The notes beneath the pieces were generated by a model, which was not told the origin of the DNA, did not search any database, and saw only the letters and a program-made list of their open reading frames with translations. A stretch of 64,000 nt of DNA from Isochrysis galbana (Eukaryota; Haptophyta; Isochrysidales; Isochrysidaceae), in the NCBI GenBank assembly GCA_018136815.1, contig CM030932.1:2959019-3023018 (forward strand), written 5' to 3'. The position numbers were made by a program, and so were the translations under genes. Positions 21,418 through 31,009 of this stretch are shown one piece after another. The stretch's first letter is position 1. Every line of letters begins with the position of its first letter.

Positions 21418-21945
21418 TATTAATATTAAGAATATTTAAAATAAATAAAAACCACAAAAAAACAAATAAAATGTACTTTTATGTGTTTATTCAAACGATG
21501 CTATGACTATAAGTCTTCATTTTAAACTAAGGTTTACTAAGATAATTACTATCAAGTTATAATTTTTAATTCAACATTTTTAAGGATCAAATTTATTGTC
21601 ACTGAATAATAATTTTATTACTAGTACTTCACTAAACTTTAATTTGAATGATTCATTGAAAAGTGTATTTTCGTAAAAAAATGTTATAATAAATTATAAT
21701 TAATTAATTGAAATTATCCATACGCTAATTCCGTTTTTGATTTTTATTCGAATAATTCATTGAAAAGTATATTTTCGTAAAAAATATTATAATAAATTAT
21801 ATTTAATTAGCTCATTCCGTTTTTGATATTTAATTATTTATTACCTGAATAATTAATTGAAAAGTATATTTTCATAAAAATATTATATTTATATTTAATT
21901 GATTAAAATTATTTCTACGATCATTCCTTTTTTATTTTAACAGCA
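21418..21945. repeat. AT-rich island with ~100-bp degenerate tandem repeat
   Basis: About 530 bp of strongly AT-rich sequence in an otherwise GC-rich region. From 21648 to 21945 there are three diverged ~100-bp units, each with ATTGAAAAGT(G/A)TATTTTC, TATTATAATAAATTAT-like and ATTCCGTTTTTGAT-like parts. It holds no ORF above background. It ends at the assembly gap. Possible origins are organellar DNA, a satellite, viral-type DNA or a misjoin. Confidence 0.8.
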
Positions 21946-21995
21946 TAACCTCCCTCTCTTCTCTCTGCCCCCCCCCCCTCTCTGCCTCTCTCTCT

Positions 21996-22095
21996 NNNNN
22001 NNNNNNNNNNNNNNNNNNNNNNNNNNNNNNNNNNNNNNNNNNNNNNNNNNNNNNNNNNNNNNNNNNNNNNNNNNNNNNNNNNNNNNNNNNNNNNN
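21996..22095. other. Assembly gap (100 N)
   Basis: Exactly 100 N, the usual convention for a gap of unknown size. The left edge is a CT-rich tract. Linkage across it is not shown by the sequence. Confidence 0.99.
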
Positions 22096-23092
22096 GGCGA
22101 GTGCAACGCTGACGGACGGCCCCTCTCCTGACTCATGTTGGCCTACACAGCCATAATTAGGTTGGCTTTGCCCCCAATCAAGAGTGGTCGGCGCCTCACT
22201 TGACGTCGAGCTCCTTGCTGTCAAAACAAGGCTGACTTCAAGTTTCCCTCGGGCATTTTAGACATTAGTTTTTATTTACGGCGCTACTGCAAGCGTGGTT
22301 CGCCCTTTGCGAGGCACAGCACGGACACCGAACCTTCATCCTAGCGGCAGCTCTCATGAAATCGACTCGCAAGCTGCATGGCCCCACCGCCGGTCGCAAT
22401 CTGATTGCACGGGTGTGAGCGTGGTATGGGTTTTGGATGGGCGAGCAATGGCAATGACGAAGCTGTAAGGACGACATGACCTTGCAAATCTCGTATCGCA
22501 ACACGTGCCACAGAGGTCCTTGATTCCAGGGAAGACACGGCTCTTCTTAAATGTTACGGAAGGCGTTGACATTGCTGACGGCGAGTTCGAAGAGAACTTG
22601 GTTGTGCGTGCCGCTGCATGCTTACCACAGCTTGCTTGCCATTGACCAGGCCGCCATACACATACACGTCATGTTGAGCCTTCTGTTGAAAGTCAAGATC
22701 TTCATGCTTTGTTTGTGTTGCACGAAACGCTACATGCCTTGCACACACTGCGCTTTGGTGCATTGCACTCTATCGTTATGTGGTGTTAGTTATTAGTTAG
22801 TGGCCTATGTAAGCTTTGTGTGCTCAATCCATAACTCGGGTCACCCCCATCATCCATCATCGTTGTCATTATCATCGTTCCATTTCATCACGTTCGCTTC
22901 GTTTGGCTGGCTAAACGCTGACGGCGGGCACGCGTTGTGCGCATGCAGTTTGGCGGCGCTCATAGCGCTCAATGGTCCATGGCTTGAGCTCGAGGCCCGG
23001 CTGATTTTACTCGTTTGCCGAGTCGAGCGTGACCGAAGGGCCCTGGGCCACTGCGTCGCGAGGGCAGCACCGGCGCGCAGCACGCCCATCCA
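22096..23092. other. Intergenic stretch, no supported gene
   Basis: Several short frames exist on both strands, but none shows a motif, signal peptide or splice-supported extension. I see nothing that I can name. Confidence 0.4.
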
Positions 23093-23874
23093 TTCGCGGC
23101 GAATGGAACCACTACCTGCACTACACGGCTACACGTACTTTCTACACCCCCACTCCCCCGGCCCTTCTCCCCCCGCCATCAGGCGGCTCCCTCCCCCCGT
23201 ACACTACTAGGTTACAGGGGGATAGGGGTGAAGGGCTTAGATATGGTCCGGTGGCCCGCGCCCCCCCCCCCCCGGTGCCCGGTGATCCGTTCCCCCCTCC
23301 CCCCTTCCTCCTACGCCTCCCGGCGGCTGGCGGCGGACTCTATCTCGACTTATCCTGTAAACAAGCGCGAGACTTACCGATTTTTCGGTGGGCGGAGCTC
23401 TCGCTCCGCCCACCCCCTTCTCCGCGCGCTCTCTCCCCTCTCCTGCGGCACGCGCGATGGCGCGCCTGCGGCAGGCCTGCAGCTGCCCTCTGGCGGCCCT
23501 TGGTTGGAGGCACCTGGAGGCCAGCTCAGGGGGCAGAGGCAGAGGAGGCTGGGGCTGGGCCCCCCTGGCCTCCTCTGCCTCTCCCTCGCTGGCGCTCTTG
23601 CGCCTCTGGGGCCCCCAATCTGCACCTGTCTGCCTGTCGACCGGGGGGCAGGAGGGGTTGGAGCGATGGGCTGGCCACGCCTGGCCAGGACGCGCGATTC
23701 AGGCGAGCCTGTGGCCTGTGGGGAGGAGGATGGGTCAGCATGGCAGTGTGCTCCTGGCAAGCCATCAGGCATGCCAGGAGCATGAGTGGTTCCTCCCCTA
23801 CGGCGGCAGGGGAGGAGTGGAGAGAGGGGGGGGCTCGTGCCCCCCCATGGGCGAACTAAGTATAAACTTGGTTG
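23093..23874 (-). mobile_element. R1 retroposon, copy at 23 kb
   Basis: Sense is minus. The 5' end (CAACCAAGTTTATACTTAG) is at 23874. The shared GC-rich interior follows, then CCATATCTAAGCCC and the CCCCTAGTAGTGTACGGGG region, with the 3' end near 23093. It lacks the terminal AATATTAGAAGG present in the 45.9-kb copy, so it is slightly 3'-truncated or rearranged. No target duplication was found. Long frames across it on both strands are GC-driven and not shared as proteins between copies. Confidence 0.85.
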
Positions 23875-24636
23875 TGCTGTGTTACGATTAGTTGATTAGT
23901 TTCGCGTGCGTTTGTGTTTGTGTGAATATGCGTGCGCGTGAATGTTGTGAGAATTTATCTTGTGAATACAGGGGCTCGATGCGAGCGGCGATGATGGCGC
24001 TCTTCGTCGCACAGGCCGCGATGGTTGCCTGGGGGGCACCACCGCGATAATGTTACATTGGCGACTAATTGGGTTTTCACCCCAATGACCAATGACCAAT
24101 GAGCTTGTGGGGAGTTCTAAGTTCTAACGGGAGCCGGGGGCACGCGAGGGGGAGGTATAATCGGGTGCTTAGTGCTTAGTTTTGTTTGTGCCTTTGGAGT
24201 TGGTGCGCTCATGTGCGTCGTGGCTTGGCGTGTTGGTACAATATAAGGCTAGTGAGAGTAGCGGCACTCATGCTCAATAATATGATTAGTATTCACCATT
24301 AACAATTAACTCCTTACTGCTTACTGACTGCAACGCGACCTCCGTCGCGACGTCACGACCTCCCCTGCCGCTCCTCTTCTTCCCCCCTGTTTGGCCCTAA
24401 CCCAGGAGGGCCCAGTGAGTGATAGCAATATCGTGTAGACCATTGGAAACATCATGATGTTAGCGCGCTCGCGAGACAACAAACGGTGCTCCGACGACGT
24501 TCCCCTACTCCCCCTCTTCTCACTGGGAGTAGATCTCACACCTATACAACAAAACCACGCCAAGGTCAAACACCCCCCCCCAAACGGGCGCCTGTAGAAC
24601 TGTATACCGGTTGGGGGGGCGGAGCTCCCGTGCACG
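23875..24636. other. Intergenic stretch upstream of NAMPT
   Basis: I see no gene. Duplicated short blocks occur (CCAATGACCAATGACCAATGAG near 24080-24100). This should contain the NAMPT promoter and 5'UTR, but I recognise no promoter element. Confidence 0.4.
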
Positions 24637-27467
24637 ATGGCGTCGGTGTGCAAGGAGCTCTCCTCCTGCTTCACCTCCAAGGCGGCGGTGGGGGTCGAGG
24701 AGATGAAGGAGAAGCATGGGAGGGAGGAGAAGAAGAAGGATCAGGAGGGGGAGGAGGAGTTGGGCCCGCGCAAGTGCACCACGCCTAGGTGAAGCCGCTC
24801 GAACGAGCACACTGCCTGCGTTGGTCTCCCTTCGCCTCCTTCTGAGAGAAAGGCGAGCCTTCCCTCTCCCTTTCTTCTCCTCCCTTCGCCTTCTCTCCCC
24901 CCCGCCGCCTCCTCCTACTGCTTTCTTTTCCCCCTTCCCCCCTTCGCCTTCTTCCACCCCTTCGCCTTTTCCCCCTCGCCTTCTCCGCCTCGCCTTCTCC
25001 GCCTCGCCTTCTCCCTCTCCTCTTCTCCCCTTCTCCCCTTCTCCCTTTCCCCCCTCCCCTATTCCATCTCCCTTTCTCATTCTCGCCCGCCCCATATCCC
25101 CCGCCCCATATGCCCCTTCCGCTCTTTCCCTCCCCTTCTCCCTCTTTCTCCCTCCCTCCCTGTATCCCTTCCAAGCACCCGCACACACGCTCAAACGCTC
25201 ATCCTCCCTCCCTTCCGGACCAACCACATCCCCCCGCCACCCCCCCGCTGTTCCTCCTTCCTCCTTCGGTCCCCCACTTAGTGGCCCCCCCTCTCTTCTC
25301 CTCCTGCCTTCTCCAACTCCCCACCTCCCGCACTTCCGCTCGATCTCCCTGCCATCTCGCCTGCTCAGATTCTCGCTTGCCTTTTCTTCCACCCTGCCAA
25401 CCACTTCTGGACCACTGAGCTGGCTGTGCTCTGTGTGAATGACCTCCTCCCCGCAGGAAGCCGCTGACTTCACGAGCTGATATATTTGAGAATATCTTGC
25501 TCATGACCGACTCATACAAGGTGTGGATGCACTGGCGACATCTGGAGGGGACGGGAGGAGGGGGTCGAAGAGTTGAGAAGATGAGTGGAAGGAAGGAGAG
25601 GCAGGAGCTTGTTGGAGGAGCTGAGGAAAGAAGTGGAGATTGGAAGGGGCGGCGGAAGACGAGCGAAGCGGAAGGCGGGCGAGCCAGAAGATGGATGAGA
25701 CGAGACAGGAGACTGGCAACTTGAATGGAATTGAACATAGGGCAAGTCGAGGAACAAAGCGTGGAGAGCTTGGGGGGGGGTGGGAAGGAATGGTTGCGTT
25801 TCAAGGATTGCTGATTTGCCGGTTGTACGTCCGGCTCTTCCATCACAGGTATCACACTATCGGCAGTATCCACCCAACACCGCGTACGTCTATTCCTACT
25901 TTGAATCGCGTGGTGGCAAGTTTAGCGAGGTATGCTTTTTTGGCTTGCAGTACTTCATCAAACGCTATCTGGAGGGCGTGGTTGTCACAAAGGAGAAGAT
26001 TGACGAGGCGGAAGTCATTGTAAATCAGCACATGGGCGGCCCACACTTCAATCGTGCAGGTTGGGAGCACATTCTTCACAAGTGCGGCGGAAAGCTGCCA
26101 GTATCCATAATGGCCGTGCCAGAGGGAACCATTGTTCCGACAAAGAATGTCCTCTTCACAATGGTGAACACTGACCCAGTGTGCTATTGGCTGACCAACT
26201 ACTTGGAGACCTTGCTCGTCCAGGTGCTTGGGCAAACATGCATAACGTCTCGCCGACACCTCTGACACCAGGGCCCCATACTGCACGAGAGATGCCATGC
26301 AATCCACGATGTCTGCAGGTTTGGTATCCAATGACGGTTGCCACCTCCTCGCGCGAGCAAAAGAAGATCATCGCCAGCTATTTCGACTCAACTGGGTGCC
26401 CTCGATCCGAGGGATCTCCTGAATTGGCATTCAAACTTCACGACTTTGGATACCGAGGCGTCTCGTCCGTCGAGTACGCTATGCGAGTGCCTTGCCCCTT
26501 ATGTCTGCGGCACGATCTACCTCCACACACACAGTTGCACGGGACGCAAGCCAGTGTTGTCGTAGCCCGGATTGCGCGCTTGGTTTCGGTGATAGACGCA
26601 AGCGATGATTCGCCACGGGATCACATGCGCTGTTTCAGGTCTGCTGGCCTCGGCGGCGCGGCCCATCTCATCAACTTTATGGGGACGGACACTCTCGCCG
26701 GGATTTTGTTAGCCAAGCGCTTTTATTTGGAGAAGGGCATGCCCGGGTTCTCCATTCCTGCGGCTGAGCACTCCACCATCACGAGCTGGGGCCGAGAGCG
26801 TGAGCTGGATGCCTTCCGCAACATGCTGACATCGTACCCCACAGGGCTCGTGGCAGTCGTCTCCGACAGCTACAACATCTACGATGCGTGCGACAAGTTG
26901 TGGGGCACCGAGCTCAAGCAAATGATTCTCGACCGTGATGGCACCCTCGTTGTGCGTCCCGACTCTGGCGAGCCCAAGGTTATTGTAGTGGAGGTACTCA
27001 AGATTCTCACGGAAAGATTCGGTTGCACCACCAACCAAAGGGGCTTCAAGATGTTGCCACCGCAGATTCGCGTCATCCAAGGAGATGGGATCTCTTACGA
27101 AAGACTAGGAGAGATCTTGCAGGCGATGCAAGACGCAGGATTTGCTGCTGACAATCTCGCTTTTGGTTCCGGCGGCGCTTTGCTGCAGAAAGTGAACCGC
27201 GACACTCAAAAGATTGCATTCAAATGCTCGGAGATTACAGATAACAAGGGCAAGACGACCCTCGTGTACAAGGATCCAATTAGCGATCATGGCAAGATGT
27301 CCAAGAAGGGCCGCCTTACTTTGGAGAAAGATTCAACTGGCAAAGTCGTCACCAAGACTGAGGGCAGAGGTGACCCAATGAAAGATATGCTAGTCGAGGT
27401 CTTCCGGGACGGCAAAATGATGAAGGAGTACAACTTCGCCGAGATTCGCAAGCGGGCACAAATTTGA
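24637..27467 (+). CDS. NAMPT: Nicotinamide phosphoribosyltransferase
   Basis: Joins nicotinamide and phosphoribosyl pyrophosphate to NMN, the rate-limiting NAD salvage step. Exons 24637-24788, 25457-25520, 25849-26223, 26319-26473 and 26639-27467 give 524 residues with correct phase at every join. The introns begin GTGAAG, GTGTGG, GTGCTT and GTACGC and all end in AG. Family landmarks are MTDSYK, SHYRQYPPNT, VPEGTIVPTKNVLFT, FKLHDFGYRGVSS, INFMGTDTLAG, AEHSTITSWGRE (catalytic His), VVRPDSGEP (substrate-binding Arg and Asp), IQGDGI and FGSGGALLQKVNRDTQKIAFK. All key residues appear present. The N-terminal ~50 residues from exon 1 are Lys/Glu-rich and unlike the family; this exon rests on an ATG plus a splice join that restores frame, so the start is less certain than the rest. 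No NMN adenylyltransferase gene is nearby. Confidence 0.95.
24840..25430. repeat. Pyrimidine-rich tract inside NAMPT intron 1
   Basis: Nearly 600 bp of C/T-dominated sequence on the coding strand, with CGCCTTCTCCGCCTCGCCTTCTCC-like short repeats near 24970-25020. It makes intron 1 (668 bp) far longer than the other introns here. Frames through it are artefacts. Confidence 0.75.
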
Positions 27468-28245
27468 ATCAGGTACGGATGCGCACTCCGGCCAAACAGC
27501 GATGCGACATTGGACAGCCGCAGCGGTGAGGAGTACCAATGGACATGGACCTCTTGCGCTTTTGCGCATGCCGCTGCGATGAGTCACCTAGCAATCAACT
27601 CTTTGACCCGTCGTCTACCATACTCTCAACCACCCTCAACTCTCGACGTCTCCCAATGCATCTGCGATTTGGAGCACCCTCTTCATGTGGCTCACATGAT
27701 TCGATCGTTTGCGCAATCAACCACATTGCCCATGGGTGAATGTTGAATGCCGTACTCGCGGGGTTCTCGAACATGTGTCAAGCGCTAAAGTGGGTCTTTT
27801 GCACGCCTTTCCCACAACACCAGAGCTTCTCCGTAATAGTAGATAGAGCGTACACGAAAGCACGTCCCACATGGTAAGTACTCACTATCGGTGGTTCGTG
27901 GTCCACCGCCACCGCACATGCAATGGCATTGGTATTCGATCCGTAGAGGCGGAGAAGGAGGGTTGAGGGGCTCGGCAAGCAGAGTGACCACCGTGCGATG
28001 AGAGGGAAGAGAGATGCGTTCGGTTGCTTCGTCGGCAGCCGATGCTGAGATGAGAGAAAGGAAGTCTAAGCGCTCCTAGGAACGTGCTTTGATCTCTACA
28101 CTTGTGTCGGAACATCTCCCTCAGGTCTTGTGAGGTGGACCCGTTCATTGCGGAATATACTCAGAAGGCACAAGGCGGCCCCCGAATGAATTAATTCTCG
28201 GCTTAATTCCAATTCATGGATTTCTTAGATAATATCATGGAGGAC
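27468..28245. other. Intergenic stretch 3' of NAMPT, no gene seen
   Basis: Small frames are present but without recognisable features. The NAMPT 3'UTR and terminator presumably lie in the first part; no clear polyadenylation signal is recognised. Confidence 0.4.
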
Positions 28246-28875
28246 CAACTAAGTTTATACTTGGTTCGCCCATGGGGGGGCACGAGCCCCCCCCTCTCTC
28301 CACTCCTCCCCTGCCGTGGGGGAGGAACCACCCATCCTCCTGGCATGCCTGATGGCTTGCCAGGAGGCCACTGCCCTGCTGACCCACTCTCTCCCTGACA
28401 GGCTCGCCTGATTCGCGCGTCCTGGCCCCTCGTGGCCAGCCCATCGCTCCAACCCCCCCTCCCCCCCTGGTCGACAGGCAGACAGGTGCAGAGTGGGGGC
28501 CCCTGAGGCCCAGGAGCGCCAGCGAGGGAGAGGCAGGGGAGACCAGGGCCCAACCCCAGCCTCCTCTGCCCCCTGAGCTGGCCTCCAGGAGCCTCCAGGG
28601 GTCGCCAGCAAGCAGCTGCAGGCTTGTCGCAGGCGCGCCATCGCGCGTGCCTGCAGGAGAGGGGAGCGAGAGAGCGCGGAGAAGGGGGTGGGCGGAGCGA
28701 GGGCTCCGCTCACCGGAAAATATGTAAGTCCCGCACCTGTTTACAGGAGAAGTCGGGACTGAGGACGCCGCCAGCCCGGTAGGCATAGGAGGAAGAGGGG
28801 AACGGATCACCGGGGGGGGGGCGCGGGCCACCGACCATATCTAAGCCCTTTTCCCCTATCCCCCTAGTAGTGCAC
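28246..28875 (+). mobile_element. R1 retroposon, copy at 28 kb (3' end missing)
   Basis: The 5' end CAACTAAGTTTATACTTGG is at 28246. The full hairpin region and interior follow, up to CCCCTAGTAGTGCACGGG at about 28875. The sequence then switches directly into the interior of a minus-strand LINE. The last ~130 bp of R1 and the 3' third of the LINE post-RT region are both missing, so the junction is a deletion or recombination between convergent elements. Confidence 0.85.
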
Positions 28876-30660
28876 GGGACTCCTCGCTACGGTAGGGCAA
28901 TGTTGCGTCGAAGTCGGTAAACACGTTATGTATGGTGTTGCAATCTAGCTTGTTCCATAGCTTCGCCCACGTGGGGTTCATTTTGGGTCCCGGGTGTGTC
29001 GGGCTGCCCCATATGGGTTGCGATAGTACGCCTTCTCTACTCGTTCCTAGGGATGTTAGCTTGAGTGTGCGAATATTATTCAGCGCTCGCTTCCAGAACT
29101 CCGGGAGTTTGCTTGGGCCCGTTATCCCATCGGTTAGCTTGCTCGTGGGTATCGTCGAGAGCACTGCTGCTCTCCCTATGTTTGTGCGGCAGAACCATGC
29201 GTCGAGCACTTGCTTCCATTGCGCCTGGCGGGCGTCCAGGTAATTTAGGATCCACTTGGATTGTAGCGCTTTGACGTGGTTGTCCTAGTCCAGAAGGCCC
29301 AGCCCTAGTTGGGGGTCCTTCTCCGAAGCGCCTTTTAGCGGGATGTCGGGGTGTTTTATCCATTGTAGTCTTCGCCCGGTACGCGTGTTCGTCCACAATA
29401 TTCTGTCTACTGATCTCTTAACCGCCGCGTGGAACGACCTCGGGGCTGCCAGCGTTTGCAGCCAGTATCTCGGGATAGAGTATATGAGGAAGTTGGCTAC
29501 CTTTGTTTTACCATGTATAGATAGGTTGCTTGTGATCGGCTCGTATATACTGGTTTTTCTTTCTATTTTGTCAGCTAGTTTTCGCCAGAATCCTTTCAAG
29601 GCCTGGGGCCCTCCTAGCGGGACCCCTAATATGGTCGCATACTCGCTTCGTTTTAGCCACTTGTATCTTTGAAATCTAGCGGGCGGTCGCTTTCTTTTCA
29701 GGGATCCCATTCTTAGGCCTTCGAATTTTTGGTCGTTAGGCTTGCCACATGAGGCCGCCGCGTATCTCTCTACCCATTCGAGTGAGCGTGCCAGGCTGCC
29801 GTAGTCGGCCGCCATAAGTTGCGTGTCGTCGGCGAACTGGCTTATTTTAAGTTCGGCTCCATTAACAATGATTGCTTCTATTTCTTCGTCTTCGTTGATC
29901 GCCCGGGTGAGTGCTTCCGCCGTGAGTAGAAAAGCCAGCGGCGATAGCGGGCATCCTTGAGGAACCCCGCTCGCTACGTTGAATGGGAAGCTTCTGCCCC
30001 CGTTGGCCTTGATGTATCGAATGGGCTTCGCTTCGGTGTTGGTTAGAGCTTTCGCGTATCTACGGAAGTCCTCCCCGAATTTTAGCTTTTCGAGTGCGAT
30101 GTGATAAAATTCCCAATTAACCCTGTCGAAGGCTTTTTCCCAGTCCAGCGCTAGGAGGAGTCCGGGCTCCCCCGTTTCTTCTAGGTACGCGTGTGTAAGT
30201 TGTAACAAGTGAGTAGCTTCGCCTATTAGTCGATGTGGGACGAAACCCAGTTGGTCCTTCGAGATAATGTTTCCGATCACCGTTTTCAATCTGTTCGTGA
30301 GTATTTTGGCTAAGATTTTGTAGTCGCTTTGTAGCAACGTGATAGGTCTATAGTTTCTAGGGTCCCGCGTGTCCCCTTTTTTATACAAGAGTATTATGTC
30401 CCCTTCTCTCATAGACACGTTCAGGTGCCCCTGTTCGAGCGCATGGTTCAAAACTCTTAGGAAGTCGTGCTTAACTATCTCTACGAAGCTTTTATAGAAT
30501 TCCGCCGGTAGCGCGTCCGGTCCCGCGCTTTTGCCTCTGCCCATCTGTGCTATGGCGTTCAGTAGTTCCTCCATGGTAATTCTCCCCTCTATTGCTTCTC
30601 TATCCCATGTGTTCATGGGTTGTGCTTCCATCACCGCCTCCAAGTCGCGGTCCCTCACGT
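28876..30660 (-). pseudogene. LINE reverse transcriptase, truncated at both ends
   Basis: The frame from 30658 encodes RT motifs in order: NYRPITLLQSDYKILAKILTNRL, GLLLALDWEKAFDRV (catalytic Asp), ASGVPQGCPLSPLAFLL, QFADDTQL (catalytic FADD) and YATILGVPLGG. A TAG at 29285-29287 replaces the Trp of the LLDWGNHV found in the sister copy. The same frame then reopens to about 28876, covering KALQ-KWILNYLDARQAQWKQVLDAWF. Endonuclease and ORF1 are absent, and the 5' break lies directly against the T-tail of the next LINE at about 30676. The RT core itself is intact. Confidence 0.88.
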
Positions 30661-30675
30661 TTTGTCTCTCTTGGT

Positions 30676-31009
30676 ATAAAAAAAAATCTTTCTGAAGATT
30701 CGGGGCTACTCGCCTACTAGCTATGGGTCACACCTGTGCCTTCGCTCTCTACATCACCCTTAACTTCCCTCCCTCCACCTCTTTCCCTGCCCCCCTTCTT
30801 TCCTTTTTCTTCGGTTTCCGGGGTCCGGCCTCGGTACACTACCTGGGGCCTGGTTCGGAGTGTGGGGCTCGGGCAGGCCTTTCGAGTTTGTCGATAGTGT
30901 TGTGTGTGTCTGTCCGTCTTCGTCTTGTTTGTGTTAGTTAGGTCCGGTTCCTAATGTCCCCGGCATCAATTTTGAGTGGCGTGCCAAAGCTTCAATTGCT
31001 AAGGTTGTC
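30676..31009 (-). mobile_element. LINE 3'UTR (type A tail)
   Basis: It follows the ORF2 stop at 31010 on the minus strand and ends with GAATCTTCAGAAAG and a run of nine T on the sense strand near 30678. It shares the TTCTTCGGTTTCCGGGGTCCGG segment (plus reading) with 51251-51580. Confidence 0.8.

Noticed and set aside
23029-23891. Long open frames in the R1 copies at 23, 28, 46 and 49 kb
   Set aside because: Partly similar frames appear because the DNA is repeated, but frames are broken by indels between copies and show no domain. R1 is treated as non-coding.
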